A DNA stretch of 34,566 nt from UMGS363 sp964402055 (GCA_964402055.1 CAYOAV010000016.1:1-34566), one strand, 5' to 3'. Positions 26,065-33,741 are shown, counted from the first letter of the stretch. Notes: generated by a model from the sequence alone, not told the origin. Numbers and translations: made by a program.

Positions 26065-26093
26065 TTGAAAAAATGAAACTAATATGCTATAAT
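26065..26093 (+). promoter_or_regulatory. Promoter of the NUDIX gene
   Basis: TTGAAA (26065-26070), 17 bp, TATAAT (26088-26093) with extended TG (TGCTATAAT). Expected start near 26100, right at the LexA-like site. Confidence 0.85.
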
Positions 26094-26101
26094 GTCAATA
26101 A

Positions 26102-26112
26102 GAACATATGTT
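26102..26112. promoter_or_regulatory. Candidate LexA operator
   Basis: GAACATATGTT contains the perfect dyad AACATATGTT and matches the Firmicutes LexA (DinR) box GAACRNRYGTTY except its last base (A instead of C or T). It lies nine bases after the -10 of the NUDIX promoter, a position where a repressor would block transcription. A lexA gene is 3.1 kb downstream. Confidence 0.5.
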
Positions 26113-26136
26113 ACATTCAATAAGGAGCTGTCACTT

Positions 26137-26673
26137 ATGCATTTACAGGAAAAGAAGATCGCTGAAGAACCTATTTTTGACGGAAGAATAATAAAGGTCC
26201 GCAGAGATAAGGCAGAGCTTGAAAATGGTGCTGTTGTTACCCGTGAGCTGGTTATCCATTCGGGCGGAGTTTGCGTTGTGCCTGTCAACGAAAAGGGTGA
26301 GGTCTATCTTGTGAAGCAGTTCCGCTATCCCTTTGGCGAGGTTCTTACCGAAATTCCTGCCGGAAAGCTTGAGGTTGGTGAGGATCACCGCAGTGCAGGC
26401 TTGAGAGAGCTTAAGGAAGAAGTCGGTGCGGAATGCGGAAAATTCGAGTATCTCGGCGTAATGTATCCGTCCGTTGCATATCTTACTGAAAAGATACATA
26501 TGTATCTTGCAACAGAGCTTACCTTCGGTGAACAGTCGCTTGATGAGGATGAATTCCTTGATGTTGAAAAAATGCCCCTTTCGCAGGCTGTCAGCATGGT
26601 TCTTGACGGCAGTATAAAGGACGGCAAGACCCAGACTGCTCTCCTGCTTGCGGCAAGAAGGCTTGGACTTTAA
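26137..26673 (+). CDS. NUDIX hydrolase, ADP-ribose pyrophosphatase type
   Basis: ADP-ribose pyrophosphatases split ADP-ribose into AMP and ribose 5-phosphate. The 178-residue protein has the complete Nudix box at 76-98 (GKLEVGEDHRSAGLRELKEE then VGA), the upstream VKQFRYPFGEVLTEIPAG phrase and downstream YPSVAYLTEKIHMYLA, the pattern of the ADP-ribose (NudF-like) branch. The start is the ATG at 26137 with AAGGAG nine bases upstream; an earlier in-frame start at 26092 lies in the promoter. It is a single-gene unit, perhaps under LexA control, and could clear ADP-ribose released when NAD is broken down, which is worth noting given the TIR gene at 34099. Confidence 0.92.
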   Translation: MHLQEKKIAEEPIFDGRIIKVRRDKAELENGAVVTRELVIHSGGVCVVPVNEKGEVYLVKQFRYPFGEVLTEIPAGKLEVGEDHRSAGLRELKEEVGAECGKFEYLGVMYPSVAYLTEKIHMYLATELTFGEQSLDEDEFLDVEKMPLSQAVSMVLDGSIKDGKTQTALLLAARRLGL

Positions 26674-26705
26674 AAAAAGAAAAACCGCCCTCTTTATGAG
26701 GACGG
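26671..26705 (-). terminator. Terminator of spoVG, overlapping the end of the NUDIX gene
   Basis: Stem CCGCCCTC (26685-26692) with GAGGACGG (26698-26705), one mismatch, loop of five. On the minus strand it is followed by TTTTTCTTTTTTTA (26684-26671), a strong T tract that reaches the NUDIX stop codon. On the plus strand the T run is several bases away, so it is weaker for the NUDIX gene. Confidence 0.85.
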
Positions 26706-26722
26706 ATCGAATTTTTCTGATA

Positions 26723-27019
26723 TCAGAGAAGCTGTGGATCTGCGTCGATTTCAGCCTGCATAAGCTCAATATGACGAGTGTAAGCGTCCAAAATCTGACT
26801 TTCAATGAAGCTTCTTGCCTCGGGAGCGATAGGATGGACGATATCTCTGAACATACCGTTTTCGTCACGTCTGCTCGGCATTGCGACAAAAAGTCTTTCC
26901 TCGCCCTGTACTACCTTGATATCATGGATAGCAAGCATATCATCAAGAGTGATGGAAATGATAGCACGAAGCTTTCCCTCTGGGATGATTTTTCTGATTT
27001 TGATGTCTGTAATGTTCAT
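26723..27019 (-). CDS. spoVG: Septation protein SpoVG
   Basis: SpoVG is a small RNA/DNA-binding regulator that affects septation, sporulation and surface or virulence genes in Firmicutes. The 98-residue protein begins MNITDIKIRKI and has the family core LRAIISITLDDMLAIHDIKV and FVAMPSRRDENGMFRDIVHPI. The start ATG at 27019 has AAGGAG eight bases upstream and gives the usual family length. The same frame stays open 59 codons upstream to the promoter, but that part is not like SpoVG. It is transcribed divergently from the LURP-one/murC/lexA operon. Confidence 0.95.
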   Translation of the reverse strand: MNITDIKIRKIIPEGKLRAIISITLDDMLAIHDIKVVQGEERLFVAMPSRRDENGMFRDIVHPIAPEARSFIESQILDAYTRHIELMQAEIDADPQLL

Positions 27020-27203
27020 ATAGGATTCTCCTTTTTGATGTTTAAAGCAAGCGTCGGATTCCGTCGTCAAGCTTAAATTGATTGCGGCTTTGATGCCGTC
27101 CTTGCGTATATTTTGCACATAATCGGGTATTTTATGCAGAAAACGAAAAAGCTTTCGCTTATATAGCCTATATATCCGAATGTTCAAAAATAACACTATG
27201 GAT

Positions 27204-27232
27204 AATATAACATATATTTTTTTTATTGTAAA
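27204..27232 (-). promoter_or_regulatory. Promoter of spoVG
   Basis: On the minus strand TTTACA (27232-27227), 17 bp, TATATT (27209-27204) with extended TG. The start near 27197 gives an unusually long leader of about 178 nt. It is sigma-A like rather than the sigma-H type known for Bacillus spoVG. Confidence 0.7.
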
Positions 27233-27248
27233 GGATTTAGATGTTAAT

Positions 27249-27278
27249 TTGAATTGATATTTTGTAAAATTTTATATA
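27249..27278 (+). promoter_or_regulatory. Possible promoter of the LURP-one/murC/lexA operon
   Basis: TTGAAT (27249-27254), 18 bp, TATATA (27273-27278). It is the best match in the 317-bp divergent gap 27020-27336, which is otherwise AT-rich spacer and the spoVG leader. No LexA box was found here, so lexA does not appear to control itself from this site. Confidence 0.4.
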
Positions 27279-27336
27279 CAGGTTTTTGGCGAAAACGACT
27301 AAGTTGACGTAAATATGCACTTTGGAGGTATGCAAA

Positions 27337-27810
27337 ATGAAGCTTTTAATAAAACAGCGTTTATTGAGCTGGAGCGATAGCTACGATGTTTACGATGAAA
27401 ATATGAACAAAAAATTTACCGCCAAGGCTGATTTCCCAGCGATAAGTCATACCATACGCTTTTATGATAATTCAGGTAATGAAGTCGGATATATCAAGGA
27501 AAAATTGATTCGTCTATTATCCGAATTTGATGTCTATATCAGCGGCCAGCTTTGCGGTTCGGTAAAAAGAAAATTTACGCTGTTTCACCCTGAATATGAT
27601 ATATCTTATTACGGCTGGAATGTTTCGGGCGATATTTTTGAATGGGATTACAATGTCAAGGCTTCGGACGGCAGTATAATTGCGCAAATTGAAAAGAAAA
27701 TTTTTAATCTGACTGATACATACGTCATAAACATAAATAATCCGTCTGATGAGATACCATTGTTACTGCTTGTGGCGGCTATTGACGCATCAAATTGCGG
27801 AAATAATTAA
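27337..27810 (+). CDS. LURP-one-related family protein
   Basis: The 157-residue protein begins MKLLIKQRLLSWSDSYDVYDEN and continues with strands and turns (YFDNSGNEVGYIKEKL-like, here FYDNSGNEVGYIKEKLIRL, then DVYISGQLCGSVKRKFTLFHPEYDI) typical of the LURP-one-related/YxjI fold, a tubby-like beta-barrel of unknown biochemical role. The start is the ATG at 27337 with GGAGG eight bases upstream; a TTG at 27322 lies before that site. It is first in an operon with murC and lexA, with 20 bp to murC. Function is unknown. Confidence 0.8.
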   Translation: MKLLIKQRLLSWSDSYDVYDENMNKKFTAKADFPAISHTIRFYDNSGNEVGYIKEKLIRLLSEFDVYISGQLCGSVKRKFTLFHPEYDISYYGWNVSGDIFEWDYNVKASDGSIIAQIEKKIFNLTDTYVININNPSDEIPLLLLVAAIDASNCGNN

Positions 27811-27830
27811 CTTGATGAAAGGCTTTTATT

Positions 27831-29237
27831 ATGCTTGAAAATAAATCTGTTCTTGATGAAAAAAAACATATTCATTTTATCGGAATTGGCGGTTCGGGTA
27901 TGTATCCGCTGGCTCAGATACTCCATTCAAAAGGATATTTTCTGAGCGGCTCGGATAATAACGAAACGGATACTCTTGCCGCTGTAAGAGCAATGGACAT
28001 TCCCGTTTTCCTCGGACAGCGTGCAGAAAATATTGAGGGTGCAGACCTTATTGTCCATACTGCGGCAATTATGTCCGATAACCCTGAGCTTATTGCGGCT
28101 AAGGAGAGCGGTGTACCTGTGCTTGAAAGGAGTGATCTGCTTGCACTTATAACAGAACAGTTCGGGAATACCGTTTGCGTCAGCGGAACGCACGGTAAAA
28201 CCACAACAAGCTCAATGATAACGCAGATACTCAAAAAAAGAGGCGATGATATAACCGCTGTTATCGGTGGCAAGCTTCCTCTTATACACGGAAGTGGAAT
28301 TGCAGGAAAATCCGATGTAATGGTGTGTGAAGCCTGTGAATTTATGGATCATTTCCTGAAGCTTTCCTCCGATGTGAGCGTTATTCTCAATGTTGATGCG
28401 GATCATCTCGATTATTTCGGAAGCCTTGAAAATGTTATAAGATCATTTCATAAATTTGCGGAGCAGACCTCAAAGGCAGTCATTTATAACGGAAATGATG
28501 AAAATACCGTTAAGGCTGTCAGCGGACTTGAAAATAAATGCGAGCTTATTTCCTTCGGAAAGGATCCGAAATGTGATTATTATCCCGAAAATATCAGGCA
28601 TATAAGCGGACTTGAAACGAGCTTTGATCTTATGTATAAGGGAAAAAGGCTCGAAACGCTGACTTTGCACGTTCCAGGGGAGCATAATATCCTCAATGCG
28701 GTTGCGGCGGCGGCGGCTTCAATATATGAGGGTGCTTCTGCAGAAGACGTAAAAGCTGGTCTTTCCGATTTTTACGGTTCGCAGAGAAGATTTGAAAAAT
28801 ACGGCGAGGCAAGCGGTGTTACTGTTGTTGACGATTACGGTCACCACCCTGCGGAAATCGCTGTTACTCTCAAAGCTGCAAAGGAGCTTGGATATAAGCG
28901 TGTCTGGGCGGTGCATCAGCCGTTTACATTTTCAAGGACGGCTATGCTTTTAGACGATTTTGCCGCTTCACTTTCGATTGCGGATAAGGTCGTTCTTACC
29001 TCGATAATGGGTTCAAGGGAAAAGAACACCTATGGTATACACACAAAATCACTTGCAGAAAAAATCAGCGGTGCTGTATATTTTGATGAAGAAGAGCATG
29101 ACAGGAATTTTGAACTTTGCGGTGATTATGTTGCGGAAAATACAGAGAGCGGCGACCTTGTGGTAACGCTTGGCTGTGGAGATGTGAATAAGCTTGCAAA
29201 GCTTATTCTGAAAAAGCTTGAAGAAAAGGAGATTTGA
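27831..29237 (+). CDS. murC: UDP-N-acetylmuramate--L-alanine ligase
   Basis: MurC adds L-alanine to UDP-N-acetylmuramate using ATP, the first peptide step of peptidoglycan precursor synthesis in the cytoplasm. The 468-residue protein has the N-terminal UDP-binding GIGGSGMYPLAQIL, the ATP loop GTHGKTTTSS (119-128), the Mur-ligase phrases NVDADHLDYF and HNILNA, and DDYGHHPAEI with WAVHQPFTFSRT in the C-terminal domain, which mark it as MurC rather than MurD/E/F. The ATG has GAAAGG upstream. The stop codon is one base before the lexA start, so the two are co-translated. Confidence 0.95.
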   Translation: MLENKSVLDEKKHIHFIGIGGSGMYPLAQILHSKGYFLSGSDNNETDTLAAVRAMDIPVFLGQRAENIEGADLIVHTAAIMSDNPELIAAKESGVPVLERSDLLALITEQFGNTVCVSGTHGKTTTSSMITQILKKRGDDITAVIGGKLPLIHGSGIAGKSDVMVCEACEFMDHFLKLSSDVSVILNVDADHLDYFGSLENVIRSFHKFAEQTSKAVIYNGNDENTVKAVSGLENKCELISFGKDPKCDYYPENIRHISGLETSFDLMYKGKRLETLTLHVPGEHNILNAVAAAAASIYEGASAEDVKAGLSDFYGSQRRFEKYGEASGVTVVDDYGHHPAEIAVTLKAAKELGYKRVWAVHQPFTFSRTAMLLDDFAASLSIADKVVLTSIMGSREKNTYGIHTKSLAEKISGAVYFDEEEHDRNFELCGDYVAENTESGDLVVTLGCGDVNKLAKLILKKLEEKEI

Positions 29238-29238
29238 A

Positions 29239-29817
29239 ATGAAAGAAAAGGAACAGAGAGTATTTGAATATATAAAGGATAAATCGGCCGACGGAGTTAT
29301 TCCGTCTATAAGAGAAATTTGCAAGGATCTTGATATCCGTTCAACCTCAACAGCGGCGAGATATGTCAACAGCCTTGTTGAACAGGGCTTCCTTGAAAAG
29401 GTTGACGGCTGCAACAGGTCGATAAAGCTTGCAGGTAAGGGTGCATCTAAGGTTCCTCTTGTCGGAACGATAACAGCAGGTCAGCCGATAACTGCCGTAC
29501 AGGATGTCACCGAGTACATTAATTTCCATGAGGAAAAGAATTATGACGGTGAGCTTTTTGCATTGAGAGTCAGGGGCGAAAGTATGATAAATGCCGCAAT
29601 TTTAAGCGGAGATATCGTTGTTGTAGAACGATGCTCAACCGCCAAAAACGGCGAGATAGTTGCCGCTCTTGTCGATGGCGGTGAGGCTACTGTCAAGACC
29701 TTTTATAAAGAGGACGGCCATTATCGCTTGCAGCCTGAAAATGATACGATGGATCCTATAATCGTTGATGAATGTGAAATTCTCGGCAGAATTGTTGCGG
29801 TTATGAGATATATTTAA
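29239..29817 (+). CDS. lexA: LexA repressor, SOS regulator
   Basis: LexA represses DNA-damage genes and cuts itself when RecA filaments form. The 192-residue protein has an N-terminal winged helix-turn-helix (about 18-55, PSIREICKDLDIRSTSTAAR), the self-cleavage bond Ala80-Gly81 in TITAGQP, the nucleophile Ser115 (GESM) and the general base Lys153 (VKTF). The Ser-Lys spacing of 38 is close to that in E. coli (37). The ATG at 29239 has AAAGGAG seven bases upstream. It lies one base after murC, an uncommon partner, so its expression is tied at least partly to cell-wall synthesis. A candidate binding site lies at 26102. Confidence 0.95.
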   Translation: MKEKEQRVFEYIKDKSADGVIPSIREICKDLDIRSTSTAARYVNSLVEQGFLEKVDGCNRSIKLAGKGASKVPLVGTITAGQPITAVQDVTEYINFHEEKNYDGELFALRVRGESMINAAILSGDIVVVERCSTAKNGEIVAALVDGGEATVKTFYKEDGHYRLQPENDTMDPIIVDECEILGRIVAVMRYI

Positions 29818-29825
29818 CGATTTTT

Positions 29826-29863
29826 ATACGTTGGATAGAGGTATTTTATCCAACGTATTTTTT
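29826..29863 (+). terminator. Terminator after lexA
   Basis: A 12-bp perfect stem (ATACGTTGGATA / TATCCAACGTAT) with a 9-nt loop, followed by TTTTTTC. Confidence 0.93.
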
Positions 29864-29886
29864 CTATTAAAAAATATAAAAAGTTA

Positions 29887-29915
29887 TAGACAATAAGGGA
29901 ATTATGAGTTATAAT
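29887..29915 (+). promoter_or_regulatory. Promoter of the rsmD-coaD operon
   Basis: TAGACA (29887-29892), 17 bp, TATAAT (29910-29915). The start near 29922 gives a 75-nt leader that can fold with AGGG (29924-29927) paired to CCCT (29958-29961) around GCAG/CTGC (29944-29947 with 29954-29957). Confidence 0.8.
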
Positions 29916-29996
29916 AATAGGATAGGGTGTATTACTTACTGTAGCAGCTTAGTCTGCCCCTAAAAACAAAAGTATATTTGAAAAGGAAATTAATAT

Positions 29997-30554
29997 ATGA
30001 GAGTTATTACAGGTTCGGCAAGAGGCAGGCGGCTTACAGCTCTTGAGGGGAATGACGTTCGCCCGACTACCGATAAGGTTAAAGAAGCCATTTTTTCAAT
30101 CGTTCAGTTCGATATAAGCGGTTCGGAAATTCTCGACCTTTTTTCAGGCTCGGGTCAGCTTGGTATCGAGGCTCTTTCCCGTGGGGCGAAGCATTGCACA
30201 TTCGTTGATGAGGCTCGTGCTTCTGTAAAGGTCACAACGGAAAACGTGAAAAGCTGCGGATTTTCCGAGCAGTCAGATATCCTTAATACAGACGCTATGG
30301 GTTATCTGCGTACCTGCCGCAAGGCTTTTGATGTTGCTTTTCTTGATCCTCCGTATAATAAAGGAATACTGGAAAAGGCTCTGCCGCTTCTTGCAGAAAA
30401 AATGTCAGACAGAGGTATTATCGTCTGCGAGCATGAAAGCGGTCTTGTCCTTGATGACGCTTACGGCAAGCTTATGAAAAGAAAAACCTATAAATACGGC
30501 AAAATAGAGGTCACAGTTTTCGCTGTTCCTTTCGGCGATGATTCAGACGAATAA
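29997..30554 (+). CDS. rsmD: 16S rRNA (guanine966-N2)-methyltransferase
   Basis: RsmD methylates G966 of 16S rRNA with S-adenosylmethionine. The 185-residue protein begins MRVITGSARGRRL, the family's typical start, and has RPTTDKVKEAIFSI, the SAM loop DLFSGSGQLGIEALSRGA (47-64) and the catalytic DPPY (117-120). The ATG follows AAAAGGAAA. It is first of a long operon; rsmD next to coaD is a widely conserved pair. Confidence 0.95.
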   Translation: MRVITGSARGRRLTALEGNDVRPTTDKVKEAIFSIVQFDISGSEILDLFSGSGQLGIEALSRGAKHCTFVDEARASVKVTTENVKSCGFSEQSDILNTDAMGYLRTCRKAFDVAFLDPPYNKGILEKALPLLAEKMSDRGIIVCEHESGLVLDDAYGKLMKRKTYKYGKIEVTVFAVPFGDDSDE

Positions 30555-30573
30555 GCATCCACGGAGTGAAATT

Positions 30574-31083
30574 ATGAGCAAAAACAGAATTGCCGTTTAT
30601 CCGGGCAGCTTCGACCCTGTTACCTACGGTCATACGGATATTATCAGAAGAGCGGCACGTCTTTTTGATAAGGTTATAGTGCTTGTTTCGGTCAATGCCG
30701 TCAAAAGTCCTTCATTTTCAACGGTTGAGCGTGTTATGCTGATAAATAAGGTCGTAAGCGAGCTTAAGCTTGACAATGTTGTCGTTGATATCTGGGATGG
30801 GTTGCTGGTCGATTATATTAAACAGGTCGGTGCGATAGCAATAATAAAGGGTCTGCGAGCCGTTTCCGACTTTGAATATGAATTTCAGATGGCTCTTGCG
30901 AATAAAACGCTTTATGACGAGGCTGAAACAGTCTTTCTGACGACAAGCTCGGAAAATATGTACCTTTCGTCAAGCGTTGTCAAGCAGATAGCTTCATTCG
31001 GCGGAGATATAAGTCACTTCGTTCCGAATTGCATTTTACAGGATATTACAGACAGGCTTGTGCCTGAAAAATTAAGAAAATGA
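30574..31083 (+). CDS. coaD: Phosphopantetheine adenylyltransferase
   Basis: CoaD makes dephospho-CoA and PPi from 4'-phosphopantetheine and ATP in coenzyme A synthesis. The 169-residue protein has the nucleotidyltransferase motif YPGSFDPVTYGHTDII near its start, IIKGLRAVSDFEYEFQMA in the middle and the C-terminal SSSVVKQIASFGGDI loop. The start is the ATG at 30574 with GGAG seven bases upstream; the in-frame ATG-like start at 30538 lies inside rsmD. It is separated from rsmD by 19 bp and from the coiled-coil gene by 30 bp. Confidence 0.96.
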   Translation: MSKNRIAVYPGSFDPVTYGHTDIIRRAARLFDKVIVLVSVNAVKSPSFSTVERVMLINKVVSELKLDNVVVDIWDGLLVDYIKQVGAIAIIKGLRAVSDFEYEFQMALANKTLYDEAETVFLTTSSENMYLSSSVVKQIASFGGDISHFVPNCILQDITDRLVPEKLRK

Positions 31084-31113
31084 TTGAGCAAAACGCTCGG
31101 AAAGGAAAAGCAG

Positions 31114-31584
31114 ATGATCATTGATGAGATACTTGATATGATGGACGATATGCTCGATGAGGCGGGAACGGTTCCGTTCAGCAGCAAAAAGGGAGCTATC
31201 GAAATTGAAAAAATGCGTAACTGTATAAACGATATAAGGCTCAATCTCCCCGATGAAATACGAAACGCTAAAAATATCGTAAGCGACCGTAAGGAGATAG
31301 TCAACGTTGCCAATAAGGAAGCGGAGCAGATAGTCCGCAGAGCCGAGGAACGTGCAAAGGTTATCGTGTCAAATGACGAAATAACCAAAGCGGCTAAACA
31401 ACAGGCTGTTGAAATCCTCAATCAGGCACAGGCAAGGGCAAAGGAAGTTAAAAATGCCGCAAATAAATATATAGATGATGTTCTTACCCAGTCAGAAGCC
31501 GCTTTGCAGACGGCTCTTACAGATATACGCAAAACCAAGCAAGCGGTGAAAAATATTCCGTCAAACGGAAATGTGAAAAAATAA
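31114..31584 (+). CDS. Coiled-coil protein of unknown function
   Basis: No enzyme family is recognised. The 156-residue protein is almost wholly alpha-helical: an acidic amphipathic start (MIIDEILDMMDDMLDEAG), a short turn (VPFSSKKG) and then a long charged helix rich in Ala, Glu, Lys and Arg (NKEAEQIVRRAEERAK, AKQQAVEILNQAQARAK), like the stalk helices of ATP synthase subunit b or V-type subunit H, with which such proteins are often labelled. It has no membrane segment and no ATP synthase genes are near, so that label would be misleading; a DivIVA-like scaffold role is another option. ATG 31114 has AAAGGAAA seven bases upstream. Confidence 0.7.
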   Translation: MIIDEILDMMDDMLDEAGTVPFSSKKGAIEIEKMRNCINDIRLNLPDEIRNAKNIVSDRKEIVNVANKEAEQIVRRAEERAKVIVSNDEITKAAKQQAVEILNQAQARAKEVKNAANKYIDDVLTQSEAALQTALTDIRKTKQAVKNIPSNGNVKK

Positions 31585-31599
31585 AAAGGTTGTGCTGCT

Positions 31600-32268
31600 A
31601 TGAAAAAATTTAATGAGGAAGATATTTTATCAGCAGGAGAATTTATCCGAAATATCGCAGAGGAGATAAACTCGCTCCCTAGGATAAAGCTTTCCGATTT
31701 TGAACCATCAGCAACTGCTTTTGCCGCTGTTGATATTATAAACGGCTTTATTCGTGAGGGTGCAATGAGTTCATCAGATATTGAGAGCATTGTTCAGCCA
31801 TCGGCAAGGCTTCTTTCGGAATGCGTTAAGCTTGGTATGCCCTGCATTGCCTTTGCTGACTGCCATGAAAAGGGTTGTGCAGAATTTGACAGCTTCCCCG
31901 AACATTGTGTTAAAAATACCTCTGAATCAGAGCTTGTTGACGAGCTTAAAATGATCGGCGGTTATACTCTGATTGAAAAAAATTCCACGAATGGCTGTCA
32001 CGAAAAGGCTTTTTCCGATTTTCTCAATCAGCATAAGGGCATAAACACATTTATTGTATGCGGTGATTGTACGGATATCTGCGTTATGCAGTTCTGTTTG
32101 TCGCTGAAAACTCTTTTTAATAAGGAAAATAAGCCGCTTCGTATCGTTGTTCCGATAAATGCAGTGGAAACCTACAACGCACCAACGCATAATGCAGTTT
32201 TTGCGGATATTGCGGCGTATAAGTTAATGTGCGACTGCGGCATATGCTTTGTTTCAGAGATAATATGA
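31600..32268 (+). CDS. pncA: Nicotinamidase (isochorismatase-like cysteine hydrolase)
   Basis: Nicotinamidase turns nicotinamide into nicotinic acid for NAD salvage. The 222-residue protein has the catalytic triad of the fold: Asp45 (VDIINGF), Lys127 (EKNSTNG) and Cys161 (GDCTDICV). The metal-site pattern of nicotinamidases is present as Asp87 and His89 (ADCHEKG) and His102 (FPEHC). An N-terminal extension of about 38 residues precedes the core. The next gene is nicotinate phosphoribosyltransferase, which uses its product, with the two coding regions 10 bp apart. The ribosome site is weak (AAAGGTTG). Confidence 0.88.
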   Translation: MKKFNEEDILSAGEFIRNIAEEINSLPRIKLSDFEPSATAFAAVDIINGFIREGAMSSSDIESIVQPSARLLSECVKLGMPCIAFADCHEKGCAEFDSFPEHCVKNTSESELVDELKMIGGYTLIEKNSTNGCHEKAFSDFLNQHKGINTFIVCGDCTDICVMQFCLSLKTLFNKENKPLRIVVPINAVETYNAPTHNAVFADIAAYKLMCDCGICFVSEII

Positions 32269-32278
32269 GGTGAACAAT

Positions 32279-33724
32279 ATGAATATGAATGACAGAAATC
32301 TTACAATGCTTACCGATTTTTACGAATTGACAATGGCAAACGGTTATTTTGAAAATGGTATGGGGGAAACCATTTCATATTTTGACCTGTTTTTCCGTAA
32401 TGTTCCCGAAAATGGCGGCTTTGCGATTATGGCAGGTCTTGAACAGGCTATTGATTATATGAAAAGCTTGAAATTTTCCGAGGAGGATATTGCCTTTTTA
32501 CGCAATAAGGGCATTTTTTCCGAGGAATTTCTCGATTATTTGCGTGATTTTAAATTTTCCTGCGATGTATGGGCAATTCCCGAGGGAACTCCGATTTTTC
32601 CGTATGAACCGCTTGTTACGGTGAGAGGTCCTGCAATTCAGGCTCAATTTGTTGAAACTATGCTTCTTATCTGCATAAATCATCAGAGCCTTATCGCAAC
32701 CAAAGCGAACCGCATAGTCCGTGCGGCAGAAGGCAGACCTGTTATGGAGTTCGGTTCAAGAAGGGCACAGGGCTTTGACGGTGCTGTTTACGGTGCAAGA
32801 GCCGCATATATAGGTGGCTGTTGTGGAACTGCCTGCACAATTTCCGATGAGCTTATGGGAACTCCTGCACTCGGAACTATGGCTCATTCGTGGATTCAGA
32901 TGTTCGACAGCGAGCTTGAAGCATTCCGTGCGTATGCAAAATGCTATCCCAAGGGAACGACCTTGCTTGTTGATACCTATAACGTGCTTAAATCGGGCGT
33001 TCCTAACGCTATAACAGTGTTCAAGGAAATGCGTGAAAGAGGTGAAAAGCCTGCTGGTATCCGTATCGACAGCGGAGATATTACCTATCTTTCAAAAATC
33101 GCTCGTCAGATGCTTGATGACGAGGGCTTTTCCGATGTCAAGATAGTCGCTTCAAATTCGCTTGACGAATATATAATAAGAGATCTTCTGCTTCAGGGAG
33201 CAAAACTGGACAGCTTCGGAGTTGGCGAAAGGCTTATAACATCAAAATCAGAGCCTGTTTTCGGCGGAGTTTACAAGCTTGCCGCAATAGAGAAAAATGG
33301 CGAGATAATCCCGAAAATAAAGGTGTCGGAAAATGTTGCAAAAATCACAAACCCTGATTTCAAGGAGGTTTGGAGGCTTTTCGATTGCAGAAGTGGAAAA
33401 GCAATAGCTGATGTTCTGACCTGTGCAGGTGAAGTGATTGACGAGAGCAAACCGTATGAGATATTTGACCCCGAGCATACCTATAAGCGTAAGCTTGTGA
33501 CGAATTTCCGTGCGGAAAAGCTTATGGTTCAGATATTCAAGAGCGGAGAATGCGTTTATAGCTCGCCCTCGGCAGATGAAATAAAAGAATTTTGCCAAAA
33601 ACAGCTTGATACGCTCTGGGACGAGATAAAAAGATTTGAATATCCGCATAAATATTACGTTGATCTTTCACCAAAGCTTTGGGAAAAGAAAAATACCTTG
33701 CTTGAAAGGGCAATGAAAATATAA
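32279..33724 (+). CDS. pncB: Nicotinate phosphoribosyltransferase
   Basis: NAPRTase makes nicotinate mononucleotide from nicotinate and PRPP, with ATP as an aid, in the Preiss-Handler route to NAD. The 481-residue protein starts MLTDFYELTMANGYF after a short leader, typical of the family, and has EFGSRRAQGFDGAVYGARAA (about 157-176), GTMAHSWIQMF with the conserved His, LLVDTYNVLKSG, RIDSGD and FGVGERL, phrases that bind PRPP and nicotinate. The start is the ATG at 32279, six bases after GAGGTG; the GTG at 32270 overlaps that site. It forms a salvage pair with pncA. Confidence 0.95.
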   Translation: MNMNDRNLTMLTDFYELTMANGYFENGMGETISYFDLFFRNVPENGGFAIMAGLEQAIDYMKSLKFSEEDIAFLRNKGIFSEEFLDYLRDFKFSCDVWAIPEGTPIFPYEPLVTVRGPAIQAQFVETMLLICINHQSLIATKANRIVRAAEGRPVMEFGSRRAQGFDGAVYGARAAYIGGCCGTACTISDELMGTPALGTMAHSWIQMFDSELEAFRAYAKCYPKGTTLLVDTYNVLKSGVPNAITVFKEMRERGEKPAGIRIDSGDITYLSKIARQMLDDEGFSDVKIVASNSLDEYIIRDLLLQGAKLDSFGVGERLITSKSEPVFGGVYKLAAIEKNGEIIPKIKVSENVAKITNPDFKEVWRLFDCRSGKAIADVLTCAGEVIDESKPYEIFDPEHTYKRKLVTNFRAEKLMVQIFKSGECVYSSPSADEIKEFCQKQLDTLWDEIKRFEYPHKYYVDLSPKLWEKKNTLLERAMKI

Positions 33725-33741
33725 AAGCATTTTCTGCTTTT
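33723..33741 (+). terminator. Weak hairpin after pncB
   Basis: AAAAGCA and TGCTTTT form a 7-bp stem with a 5-nt loop, then ATTCAGG. It might cause partial termination before the RyR gene; the T tract is mostly in the stem itself. Confidence 0.4.

Noticed and set aside
27020..27196. 59-residue N-terminal extension of SpoVG
   Set aside because: The family length is about 95 residues, the ATG at 27019 has a good ribosome site, and the extension would need a GTG at the very first bases of the mRNA.
29941..29965. Fragment of a tmRNA or other stable RNA before rsmD
   Set aside because: The text GTAGCAGCTTAGTCTGCCCC recalls parts of tmRNA, but there is no tRNA-like end, tag frame or room for one within the 75-nt leader.
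31114..31584. ATP synthase subunit b or V-ATPase subunit H
   Set aside because: No membrane helix and no ATP synthase genes nearby; the similarity is general coiled-coil composition.
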